Shown: positions 1 to 6,632 of the stretch, one piece after another
Layout: each line of letters opens with the position of its first letter
How positions within the stretch are numbered: the stretch's first letter is position 1
Assembly (NCBI GenBank): GCA_905372235.1
Contig: CAJPOF010000032.1
Location: 1 to 24,886, forward strand
DNA length: 24,886 nucleotides
Direction of reading: 5' to 3'
Source: an uncultured Treponema sp.
GTDB taxonomy: Bacteria; Spirochaetota; Spirochaetia; Treponematales; Treponemataceae
Position numbers and translations under genes: made by a program
The notes under the pieces: model-generated
Seen by the model: only the letters and a program-made list of their open reading frames with translations
What the model was told of the DNA's origin: nothing
The model's database searches: none

Positions 1-60
1 ATCCAAAAGTGCCGAAAGCAAGGATTTTTTTAAGAGTTTTTGAGAAATATTTTTTTGAGG

Positions 61-140
61 GGGAGGGACATGAGTAGGCTTCGTTCATTATGTGACGCTT
101 CGTATGTCCGTCCCACAAATCGGATGATAACATCCGTTTT
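61..140. repeat. Intergenic inverted repeats, possible dispersed element
   Basis: Bases 61-71 and 104-114 form an 11-bp stem with one mismatch around a 32-base interior. A second hairpin follows: CGGATG (121-126) and CATCCG (131-136) with an ATAA loop and a short T run after it. No convincing gene is visible in bases 1-240. The longest sensible reading is a 35-codon stretch ending in TAG at 201-203 with no start codon, too short to call. The outer stem resembles the one at 7778-7829 in layout (ACAT/ATGT inner ends, 32-base interior). That it belongs to a repeat family is inference. Confidence 0.35.
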
Positions 141-240
141 GCGCAAGATGAAGTGTTCATTGTGAAGGACGGCAATGCAATTATGTCATTCAAACATAGA
201 TAGCAACTGCCCGCCCGCAAGACAAAAATCGATTTTGATA

Positions 241-284
241 AAGAAAAGGACACCTCTATTCTGCATGAGGTGTCCTTTTCTTTT
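241..284. terminator. Bidirectional rho-independent terminator
   Basis: A perfect 17-bp stem (241-257 with 268-284) encloses a 10-base loop. The stem ends in an A-rich left arm and T-rich right arm, so the transcript ends in a U-rich stretch on either strand. It lies 15 bp beyond the stop codon of the SUMF1 lipoprotein gene on the minus strand, so its clearest job is ending that transcript. It could also stop plus-strand transcription from the left. Confidence 0.85.
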
Positions 285-299
285 TGTATAAATTAATAA

Positions 300-2354
300 T
301 TACAGTGAACGAGCCACTCTTAATCCTATCGTCTGCTTATTTGGAGTTGCGACGGGAGCAATGCCTTTTCGGTTAGTTACAGCACAGCTTGCAGCATATG
401 TCTGCCAGTTACCGCCCCGAACGATACGATTTGTGCCAACCGACGAGCCCATAGGATTTGATACAAATTGATTGGAATCCTTGTAGTCACCATCACTAAT
501 CATTGCCTTGTCATTGAAAAGGTCGTAACACAATTCCTCCAAGTTTCCGCTCATGTCATAAAGACCCAACGAGTTTTTTTCCTTGCGCCCAACCTCATGG
601 GTTCTGGCATTGGAATTGGTTGTATACCATCCATAAGAATCCAAAGCGTCATCATGAGCATTTGCCTTGAAAGTCGCCGAAGTTTTATTCGTGTTACTTC
701 CCGCAAAAGAATATTTCCAAGCATCTACGTTCGGGTTTCCTCCGCGAGCCGCATACTCCCATTCAGCCTCCGTCGGAAGCCTGTAGCCTTTCTTAAGCCA
801 CTCTTTTTTCGTCCAGTCGTATTTGGGGATTACTTTTTTCCCGTTTTGGGCATCGGCTTTTGTGTATACGGTGGAATCGTCGTTGTAATATACGCACTCG
901 GTATCACTTCCGAAAGTCAGCTTTGTAAGTTCATTGCAGAACGCAACCGCCTCGTACCAGTTTAGCGAATCCACGGGAAGCAATTCCTGTTCTTCACCGA
1001 ATGAACCGGCACCCCCATGAAATTGGCTTGGATTATTGCTTTCGCCCATTACAGCTTTGTAAAGTTTTTGCGTAACCTCATACTGCGACATTGAAAACGG
1101 ACTAAGTTTTACATTTCGTCCCTTTAGGAAAACTCCTTTCCAATAGTTTTCGTCTGTCGGAGCAAAAGATGCCCAGCTTGAATCATCCTGCATTGTAACA
1201 TAGCCGTTCATTCCTGTAGGAACAATCACGTTCTCCGCTGACTTTTCTATTACGCCTCCATTGATATTCAAGTTTCCATCGTCAAGCAACCAAGCTGAAT
1301 CGGAATGGGTCAAAGTCTTTCCCTGAAACTGTCCGTTTGTGGCTTCTCCCGCAAGACCGCCGTTCAGATGCTTCCACTGTGCATAAAGGACTACTGTTTC
1401 GTCCGCAGTTGCGGTAAGATTCTTGACCATTGCACCTGCAGCATAAAAGTCTCCGTCTCCATTCTTCGTTGTGTTCCAACTATCAACCACGCATAAGAAT
1501 TTTGAGAAGGTGCTGGCGTTCAATACCTGCTCCACGTCATAGGTGAAGTCTTGATCATTCATAGTTCCCACACCGCCGTTTGAGTCGAATCTGACCTTGA
1601 AGTTGATTGCCTTCCATTCCGCTTTGCACGTAGTGTTTTCGGCAGGCATCTGAGTGAACGAAGGTTTCCAAGCCACATAAGTATAACCTGTCTTTGTGAC
1701 AGTTCCGGGCGCAGTTACGTTAGCACCATATTTTTTAGTTACCGTCTTGTTCGCGGTCTCTCCGTCGTTCCATGTTCCGCCGTCAGCATCGAATGTAAGG
1801 GTTATCATTTTTCTGTCGTAGTAAATCTGAACAACGGTAGAGCCATCCTCTGCTATCGTCTTCTGCTCAAAGGAAGCCGCCTGAAAACCTTCGATTTCCT
1901 TTGCGACTGCCTCTGTAGTTCCGCCGGCAACACCAGTCTTTTCCTCTGTCAAAGTCTCGTCTTTTAGATAGGTATCGTCGTCAAGATTTTGTTTGTGGTG
2001 TTCGACTTTATATGGGAATACTGGCAACGCCTCAAAGTTCACCGCAATATTGGTTTCTTTTGTAACCTTGATAGTCGCCTTGTTTGCGTCAACTGAATCC
2101 TGCACCATGCCTTCCGGCCATACGGTCTTGTAGTTAGCCTCAGGAGTTGCCGAGAACACGACGCTCTTTCCCGATTCAACAGTATCTCCGCTATTGAACG
2201 TATCCCCATTAAATGTCGCGCTTACAGAACCGTGTCCAACAGCTTCATAAGTTACCTTGAACAGCTGGGCATCACTTGAAACCTCAGTCTTACAAGAACT
2301 AAGGGCAAACATAATCGCCGCCACAGCGGCAACCGACATAAAAATCCTTTTCAT
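300..2354 (-). CDS. Secreted lipoprotein: InlB-type repeats plus SUMF1 domain
   Basis: This is a predicted 684-residue exported lipoprotein. The signal peptide ends in lipobox LSSC with lipidated Cys21. Residues about 33-109 resemble a divergent InlB/Listeria-Bacteroides repeat; 112-181 resemble the MucBP-like module seen beside such repeats; 183-248 and 251-328 are two further InlB-type repeats ending in AEW and AQW. Residues about 375-684 are a SUMF1/FGE-sulfatase (PF03781) domain, with YRLPTEAEWEYAARGG (524-539), GLYDMSGNLEEL and RGGNW. One of the two cysteines needed by true formylglycine-generating enzymes is absent (Thr652; only Cys657 remains), so an enzymatic role is doubtful and surface binding is more likely. 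The start is ATG at 2354 because AAGGAG stands just upstream and the signal peptide begins there; the in-frame extension to 2558 is rejected. It is a single-gene unit ended by the hairpin at 241-284. Confidence 0.88.
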   Translation of the reverse strand: MKRIFMSVAAVAAIMFALSSCKTEVSSDAQLFKVTYEAVGHGSVSATFNGDTFNSGDTVESGKSVVFSATPEANYKTVWPEGMVQDSVDANKATIKVTKETNIAVNFEALPVFPYKVEHHKQNLDDDTYLKDETLTEEKTGVAGGTTEAVAKEIEGFQAASFEQKTIAEDGSTVVQIYYDRKMITLTFDADGGTWNDGETANKTVTKKYGANVTAPGTVTKTGYTYVAWKPSFTQMPAENTTCKAEWKAINFKVRFDSNGGVGTMNDQDFTYDVEQVLNASTFSKFLCVVDSWNTTKNGDGDFYAAGAMVKNLTATADETVVLYAQWKHLNGGLAGEATNGQFQGKTLTHSDSAWLLDDGNLNINGGVIEKSAENVIVPTGMNGYVTMQDDSSWASFAPTDENYWKGVFLKGRNVKLSPFSMSQYEVTQKLYKAVMGESNNPSQFHGGAGSFGEEQELLPVDSLNWYEAVAFCNELTKLTFGSDTECVYYNDDSTVYTKADAQNGKKVIPKYDWTKKEWLKKGYRLPTEAEWEYAARGGNPNVDAWKYSFAGSNTNKTSATFKANAHDDALDSYGWYTTNSNARTHEVGRKEKNSLGLYDMSGNLEELCYDLFNDKAMISDGDYKDSNQFVSNPMGSSVGTNRIVRGGNWQTYAASCAVTNRKGIAPVATPNKQTIGLRVARSL

Positions 2355-2360
2355 GTGTCT

Positions 2361-2367
2361 TCTCCTT
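2361..2367 (-). promoter_or_regulatory. Ribosome binding site that sets the lipoprotein start
   Basis: Read on the minus strand, AAGGAGA sits 6 nt before the ATG at 2354. It supports the 684-residue form over the 752-residue open frame. Confidence 0.75.
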
Positions 2368-2486
2368 AAAAAAGATATGATTTTCATGATTCTAAAACTC
2401 GCCTTTATCGTAAGCATATGCAAAGCAAAAGCGGTTTTACATTCAAAGATTTGCTTGCAAGAAACGGCTGTCAATTTATCGCAAGG

Positions 2487-2492
2487 ATTATA
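2487..2492 (-). promoter_or_regulatory. Possible -10 element for the SUMF1 lipoprotein gene
   Basis: A consensus TATAAT lies on the minus strand about 130 nt before the lipoprotein start, with TGGACT (4 of 6 matches) 16 bp upstream. The rest of 2368-2588 shows no gene I can support. Confidence 0.3.
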
Positions 2493-2588
2493 CAGGCGGC
2501 AAAAACCAAGTCCATCGCCCGCATTTGTCAAGCAAATCGTCTGTATGTTGAGAAACATAACGTATTTTTATTAGTTGCACAAGTATTT

Positions 2589-2607
2589 TTGATAGTTTCA
2601 CTATCAA
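2589..2607. promoter_or_regulatory. Operator-like inverted repeat upstream of purB
   Basis: TTGATAG (2589-2595) and CTATCAA (2601-2607) form a perfect 7-bp inverted repeat around a 5-base spacer. It lies between divergent genes and 30 bp before the purB -10 element. The symmetry and position suit a dimeric regulator site, but the protein is unknown. Confidence 0.35.
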
Positions 2608-2637
2608 TATTTAATAAAAATGGATTCCTATGGTCTA

Positions 2638-2659
2638 TATAATCGGTTTTCGATATACT
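2638..2659 (+). promoter_or_regulatory. purB promoter (-10 region)
   Basis: A consensus TATAAT lies at 2638-2643 and a second hexamer TATACT at 2654-2659, only 6 nt before the purB ATG. Neither has a good -35 at the usual distance. Use of the second one would give a leaderless mRNA; the first would give about 16 nt of leader with no Shine-Dalgarno sequence. Confidence 0.45.
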
Positions 2660-2665
2660 TTCCGC

Positions 2666-4090
2666 ATGGAAACACGTAATATTTTCGAAAATCTTTCTTG
2701 CCTTGACCATCGTTATTCGCTTTCTGAAGCGGATTCATTTGAGGGACTGTCCAAATACATATCCGAGCAGGCGGCAATCCGCTCGTGCGCAAAATGCGAG
2801 GCGGCACTAGTAAAGGCGCATCTTAAAATCCGTGGAGAACTCACGGACGAACTTGAAGCCATACTTGACAAGGTAGCCGACAGCATAGACCCCAAGGATG
2901 TCTACGAAGAGGAAGAAAAAACAAAGCACAATATCAGGGCGTTGGTTAACGTGATGAAAAAGAAGGTGGACTCTCGGATTGGACCTTTGGTTCATCTTGG
3001 GGCGACTTCCGTTGACATTTTGGACACAGCCCTTTCATGCCGAATGAGAGACGTTACGAAAAACGTAGTGCTTCCGAAACTTAAAGAACTTGAACGAAAC
3101 CTTTGCAGAATAGCCGAACGGGAATGCGCCACTCCGCAGGTCGGAAGAACACACGGGCAGCATGCCGTCCCTATTACGTTCGGGTGGAGCATAGCGGAAT
3201 TCGTAAGCAGACTTGGAAAATCCATTCTTTGCATTCAGGAACTTTCCGATAAACTCGTAGGAAAACTTGCAGGTCCTGTAGGTTCGTATAACGGTCCTTC
3301 GATGATTGTAAAAGACCCGGAAGAACTGGAACGGCTTTACACTCAATTCCTAGGTCTGAAGCCTTCGGAATATTCAAATCAGCTTGTAGAACCTGAACAT
3401 GTGCTTCGTCTGCTTCTTGAGATGAACGTCGCATTCGGAATAATAGCGAATCTTGCCGACGACCTAAGGAATCTACAAAGAAGCGAAATCGGCGAAGTCT
3501 TCGAATATTTTTCGAAAGAGCAGGTGGGTTCTTCCACAATGCCGCAGAAACGAAATCCCTGGAATTCCGAACACGTAAAATCCCTATGGAAAGCGATGTG
3601 TCCGCGCGTCATGACCTTCTACATGGACCAAATTTCAGAGCATCAGCGAGACCTTACAAATTCCGCAAGCCAGCGATTCATAAGCGACTACGTGTCCGGC
3701 TTCACCATGGCTGTAGAAAGGATGAACTCAATAGTAAAGGGTCTTCAGGCTGACCGCGAAGGAATGGCAAGAAACCTCGAATGCGCAGGCGGAAAGATAA
3801 AAGGCGGCGTTCTTGCAGAACCGGCATACATACTTTTGGGCGAAGCAGGCTACAATGACGGGCACGAGATTATAAGGAAAATCACGCTTGAGGCTGAAAA
3901 TGAGGGAAAGACATTCTTTGAGGTTTTGAAGAGCCACAAAAAAGAATATGCCGACATAAAAACTCAGCTGGAAAAACTAGGCATTGAGAACCCCGACTCA
4001 TTCTTTGAAAATCCTGCAAACTATTCAGGAATCGCCGAAAAGAAATCAAAGAGGCTTGCGCAAAAATATCTAAAACTTATGGATGAATAG
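2666..4090 (+). CDS. purB: Adenylosuccinate lyase
   Basis: This 474-residue cytosolic enzyme of the fumarase/aspartase superfamily splits SAICAR to AICAR and adenylosuccinate to AMP, releasing fumarate in both steps of purine synthesis. Visible signatures are HLGATSVDILDTA (110-122), THGQHAVPITFG (162-173, with the general-acid His163) and the superfamily signature SSTMPQKRNP (289-298) carrying the flexible-loop catalytic serine. Length matches the family. The ATG at 2666 is preferred over 2630 because the protein then begins at the usual place; the 12-residue extension runs through the TATAAT promoter. No Shine-Dalgarno sequence precedes it. No other purine gene is adjacent, so it appears to be transcribed alone, convergent with pgsA. 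Confidence 0.95.
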   Translation: METRNIFENLSCLDHRYSLSEADSFEGLSKYISEQAAIRSCAKCEAALVKAHLKIRGELTDELEAILDKVADSIDPKDVYEEEEKTKHNIRALVNVMKKKVDSRIGPLVHLGATSVDILDTALSCRMRDVTKNVVLPKLKELERNLCRIAERECATPQVGRTHGQHAVPITFGWSIAEFVSRLGKSILCIQELSDKLVGKLAGPVGSYNGPSMIVKDPEELERLYTQFLGLKPSEYSNQLVEPEHVLRLLLEMNVAFGIIANLADDLRNLQRSEIGEVFEYFSKEQVGSSTMPQKRNPWNSEHVKSLWKAMCPRVMTFYMDQISEHQRDLTNSASQRFISDYVSGFTMAVERMNSIVKGLQADREGMARNLECAGGKIKGGVLAEPAYILLGEAGYNDGHEIIRKITLEAENEGKTFFEVLKSHKKEYADIKTQLEKLGIENPDSFFENPANYSGIAEKKSKRLAQKYLKLMDE

Positions 4091-4131
4091 GAAAAAGGCG
4101 GAAAGATTTTCTTCGTAGAAAACTTTCCGCC
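4091..4131 (-). terminator. Terminator of pgsA between convergent genes
   Basis: GGCGGAAAG (4097-4105) pairs with CTTTCCGCC (4123-4131), and the stem continues inward as TTTTC (4107-4111) with GAAAA (4118-4122) after one bulged A. Read on the minus strand it is followed by TTTTTC, giving a canonical terminator 28 bp past the pgsA stop. On the plus strand the same hairpin follows purB by 6 bp but lacks a T run. Confidence 0.8.
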
Positions 4132-4158
4132 CAACAAACCGGATTTCGTAAGACTTTT

Positions 4159-4767
4159 CTATTTTCCGCCGGTTTTCCTCAAAGCGGGAACGAATACCCT
4201 TATATAATCGATGAACGAAATGTAACTCAAAACCACACAAACCGCCATCAGTATAATGGAGGCGGTTCTTAAAGTCTCAGAATGCGGAACATCAAAACCA
4301 ATTCGCAATGCAGATTCCTGCGCAAGCATAAAAAATCCCGTGAATATATAGAACACTGTCTTGAATTTTCCGCCTTTCCTTGCCGCAATCGCGACTCCCT
4401 TTGAGAGCGCCACCATCCTTAGGAAGGTCATCGTAAACTCTCTGTAGAAAAGCAAAACGAACAGCACCATGGGAGCAAAACCTTTTTCTCCTACCGAATT
4501 GATTGCGCCGGCAAAAACGGAAAGATTCAACAGCACGTCCGCAAACGGATCGTAGATTTTTCCAAAATCGCTTACTTCGTTATATTTTCTTGCGAAAAAA
4601 CCGTCAAGATAATCCGTGAACTCAAAAAACGCCAAAAGCGGAATCATTGAAAAGGCAGTGATTTTTGAAAGTAGCGGGGAATTTATCCAAATCGGAAGGT
4701 TATAAAGAATAAAAAAGAACGGCGCAAAACATAGCCGCATGGTAGTAAATTTATTGGAAAGTTTCAT
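4159..4767 (-). CDS. pgsA: CDP-alcohol phosphatidyltransferase (PgsA-like)
   Basis: A 202-residue multi-pass inner-membrane enzyme of the CDP-alcohol phosphotransferase family. The full catalytic motif is present: D52-x2-D55-G56-x2-A59-R60-x8-G69-x3-D73-x3-D77, the metal- and CDP-diacylglycerol-binding residues. The likely reaction is CDP-diacylglycerol plus glycerol-3-phosphate giving phosphatidylglycerophosphate, the first step to phosphatidylglycerol and cardiolipin. Length and short N-terminus fit PgsA, but phosphatidylserine or phosphatidylinositol synthases share the motif, so the acceptor alcohol is inferred. The gene has its own promoter just after the terminator of the kinase gene upstream and its own terminator. 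The ATG has no clear Shine-Dalgarno sequence. Confidence 0.85.
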   Translation of the reverse strand: MKLSNKFTTMRLCFAPFFFILYNLPIWINSPLLSKITAFSMIPLLAFFEFTDYLDGFFARKYNEVSDFGKIYDPFADVLLNLSVFAGAINSVGEKGFAPMVLFVLLFYREFTMTFLRMVALSKGVAIAARKGGKFKTVFYIFTGFFMLAQESALRIGFDVPHSETLRTASIILMAVCVVLSYISFIDYIRVFVPALRKTGGK

Positions 4768-4776
4768 GATTCTTAA

Positions 4777-4805
4777 AGTATCTTTTTTTAAGGAATAAAA
4801 GTCAA
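4777..4805 (-). promoter_or_regulatory. pgsA promoter, nearly leaderless
   Basis: On the minus strand TTGACT (4805-4800, 5 of 6 matches) is followed after exactly 17 bp by GATACT (4782-4777, 4 of 6). The -10 ends 9 nt before the ATG at 4767, so the mRNA would have only a few leader bases. Confidence 0.55.
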
Positions 4806-4806
4806 T

Positions 4807-4840
4807 AAAAAAGAGCAGAAACTTTCATTTCTGCCCTTTT
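4807..4840 (-). terminator. Terminator of the kinase-BON gene
   Basis: GCAGAAA (4815-4821) and TTTCTGC (4828-4834) form the stem with loop CTTTCA. After one mismatch the stem continues with G-C and four A-T pairs. On the minus strand it runs into TTTTTTATT, 18 bp after the stop at 4858. The end of this T run abuts the pgsA -35 element. Confidence 0.8.
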
Positions 4841-4857
4841 GCGCTGAATCGGTTAAG

Positions 4858-5679
4858 TTATAGATGAGCCTTGAAATCCTGAACAACGCTTATTGCAGAA
4901 GTTACCTTGAATTCCGGATGTTCTTCCGATGCAATACGGATTGCCCGTTCGACCAATATCGCAGAATCAGCCACTCCCTGCAATGTAAGGTTTTCGCCGT
5001 CGATTACAGCCCTCAGGAATTCGATGTTGAGTTTGTGCTCAAACACGAGTTTGTTCACAAGGTGCTGGCATTTTAGAAGGTCTTTGAGTTTTTCTTTTCC
5101 CTTCGCCTCTTTTTCAGGATTTGTATAGGAATCCAAAATTGTGGAGATTGCGCCGGCGGCATCCTTTTCCTCAAAAACGCCAGTATTCAGCACCATCAAA
5201 AAATGGCTCGGATCGTCTATATCTATATTGAAAAAACTTTTATGAAAGCCCTTGCGGTTCGTGTCGCTCTCGTTTATGCGCTGCATCGCCTGCTTTTCAT
5301 TCCAGTTGAACTCATCCATGAGCCGTTTCATTCGAACGTCATCGTTTGCGATAAAACGCAACGACAAAAGATTCGGAAGGCTTTCCAAAATCACAAAAGC
5401 GCCCCTGCCGATAAGAATGCAGTCGCCCTCGTCCGCCGCCTCAAGGACAGCAGTCTGAAGATAATGCAGATATTCGTCCCTGTCTTTTACCAAGGAAGCA
5501 AAAAAACCGGGCTTCCTTTCATCGTATTTCTTGAGTTTTTCCACAGGAAAGCCCAATTCCACGATGCGCTTTTCGATTTCCTGCCTGTTTATAAACTTAT
5601 AACCGATTTTCTCTGCGACAGCTGAAGCAACTTCATCACCCAACGCCGCAACCTGTCTTGATATTGCTATAACTGCCAT
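4858..5679 (-). CDS. Cytidylate-kinase-like protein with C-terminal BON-like domain
   Basis: 273 residues. Residues 1 to about 185 match the cytidylate kinase-like family (PF13189): ISRQVAALGDEVASAVAEK at 6-24 is the family's degenerate nucleotide-binding loop, GRGAFVIL at 91-98 and DTNRKGFHKSFF at 139-150 are the usual later motifs. Phosphoryl transfer to CMP or another small substrate is inferred; the loop lacks the standard Walker A lysine (Asp15-Glu16 occupy that region). Residues about 207-268 read like a BON domain (a 60-residue alpha/beta fold), with pattern LTLQGVADSAILVERAIRIASE (written here only to show its span, 231-252, as LTLQG, then SA, then RAIRIA). BON domains often bind membranes or lipids, so the pairing is unusual. 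AGGAG lies 5 nt before the ATG. It is a single-gene unit with a strong promoter and terminator. Confidence 0.75.
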   Translation of the reverse strand: MAVIAISRQVAALGDEVASAVAEKIGYKFINRQEIEKRIVELGFPVEKLKKYDERKPGFFASLVKDRDEYLHYLQTAVLEAADEGDCILIGRGAFVILESLPNLLSLRFIANDDVRMKRLMDEFNWNEKQAMQRINESDTNRKGFHKSFFNIDIDDPSHFLMVLNTGVFEEKDAAGAISTILDSYTNPEKEAKGKEKLKDLLKCQHLVNKLVFEHKLNIEFLRAVIDGENLTLQGVADSAILVERAIRIASEEHPEFKVTSAISVVQDFKAHL

Positions 5680-5704
5680 AAAAACTCCTGTAAATCTGTG
5701 GCAA

Positions 5705-5734
5705 GAAACTTTACAGCATTCTCTGAAAAGTTTC
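5705..5734 (-). promoter_or_regulatory. 5'-leader hairpin of the kinase-BON gene
   Basis: GAAACTTT (5705-5712) and AAAGTTTC (5727-5734) form a perfect 8-bp stem, and CAG/CTG pair inside it. It lies in the transcribed leader between the promoter and the ribosome binding site at 5685-5689. Control of translation or mRNA stability is possible, not shown. Confidence 0.4.
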
Positions 5735-5753
5735 TATCATTATTCTGTACGTA

Positions 5754-5782
5754 ATTCTAATTCGTAAGTGAAGATATGTCAA
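5754..5782 (-). promoter_or_regulatory. Strong sigma-70-type promoter of the kinase-BON gene
   Basis: On the minus strand a perfect -35 TTGACA (5782-5777), 17-bp spacer and -10 TAGAAT (5759-5754, 5 of 6). The predicted start near 5747 gives a leader of about 68 nt. One of the two best promoters in the window. Confidence 0.75.
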
Positions 5783-5789
5783 AAAAAAT

Positions 5790-5867
5790 CAAGGGAAGCA
5801 AAATCCGTGCGGAAAGTTTAATAACCGGACGAAGGATTTTAAAAAATCGTAAAAGCAAAGTCCCTTG
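5790..5867. other. Nested inverted repeats between terminator and promoter
   Basis: CAAGGGA (5790-5796) and TCCCTTG (5861-5867) form a perfect 7-bp inverted repeat. Nested inside, AAAATCC (5800-5806) and GGATTTT (5834-5840) form another. No open frame of note is present. It could be a folded small RNA, an upstream regulatory element or a remnant; nothing decides between these. Confidence 0.3.
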
Positions 5868-5882
5868 AAATGTCTTCGGGTT

Positions 5883-5923
5883 CGCAAAAAAAAGACCGAT
5901 TCCAAATCGGAAAATCGGTCTTT
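5883..5923 (-). terminator. Terminator of the lipoprotein-LysM operon
   Basis: An 11-bp perfect stem (5891-5901 with 5913-5923) followed on the minus strand by an unbroken run of T to about 5886. It lies 13 bp past the LysM gene stop. Confidence 0.88.
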
Positions 5924-5936
5924 GTCTTCCCAAAAA

Positions 5937-6632
5937 CTATTTTTTTGCTCCGTACGCTTCGTATTTCTTTTTGGGACTGTAAACGCCCTCCCGGTATTCG
6001 CCGGTGAGACTTGGAATCTTCATTTTCATGCCGGGCATGATTAGGTTCGGGTCGTTTGGGCGCGGCATACTCTGCTTGTTTGCCTGATAAAGGTTTTCCC
6101 AAAGCAAAGGATTGTTGTAGACATAAGGACGACCGGAAATGTTCCAGTAGCAGTCTTTTGTTTCCGCCCATGGACGAACGATGTAGAATTCCGGAAGAGG
6201 TGTAACCTCATATATGCCATCGAGTGCCGCTATCGAAGCGTTTGCAAACGTCAACGCAGAAGAAAAATCTTCGTTTTTGAACGCCGATTCCGCATTTGAA
6301 TATGCGGACGTCGCCGCTGTAAAGGCTATCGGAAAACTTTTGTCCGCCTTTATGCCTTCAGCCCACGAAATCCTGTTTTGCGCAATCTTCATCTGAGTTT
6401 CGGCATTTCCTCGGGTTCTCATCATATCGATGTAGGCTTTGGAAAGTTCCGCATTTTCAGCCGCTTTCTGAGAATATGCAACCGCATCTTCGTATTTACC
6501 TGCGTCAAAAGCGACCTGCGCCTTTTTTGTGTACTCGTCGGCGAGCTTTTGGTAGGTGTTGTTAGTGTAACTTGCCGCAAAAACAAAGGCGGAAACCGAC
6601 AATATAAAAACAAGGGAAATAATTTTCTTCAT
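5937..6632 (-). CDS. Exported LysM-domain protein
   Basis: 231 residues. The signal peptide ends near AFVFA-ASY (residues 15-22) without a lipobox, so the mature form should be periplasmic. Residues about 25-140 are helical and Ala-rich with TPR-like spacing (KLADEYTKKAQVAFDAGKYEDA, i.e. residues 29-50, is a clear TPR-style helix pair). Residues 149-207 are a LysM domain (YIVRPWAE, WENLYQAN, NLIMPGMKMKIPS), a peptidoglycan-binding fold. The likely role is an envelope structural or scaffold protein bound to peptidoglycan. The ATG overlaps the stop of the upstream lipoprotein gene by one base (TAATG) and has AAGGAG at 6640-6645, so the two are translationally coupled. Confidence 0.82.
   Translation of the reverse strand: MKKIISLVFILSVSAFVFAASYTNNTYQKLADEYTKKAQVAFDAGKYEDAVAYSQKAAENAELSKAYIDMMRTRGNAETQMKIAQNRISWAEGIKADKSFPIAFTAATSAYSNAESAFKNEDFSSALTFANASIAALDGIYEVTPLPEFYIVRPWAETKDCYWNISGRPYVYNNPLLWENLYQANKQSMPRPNDPNLIMPGMKMKIPSLTGEYREGVYSPKKKYEAYGAKK

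Noticed and set aside
96..203. 35-codon stretch ending in TAG, possible remnant of a gene end
   Set aside because: No start codon, stop codon immediately upstream at 93-95, and too short to match to a family.
468..965. 165-codon plus-strand open frame
   Set aside because: It lies wholly inside and antisense to the SUMF1 lipoprotein gene, and its reading shows no domain or ribosome binding site.
2355..2558. N-terminal extension of the SUMF1 lipoprotein
   Set aside because: It would put 68 residues before a normal lipoprotein signal peptide, and a good ribosome binding site marks the internal ATG.
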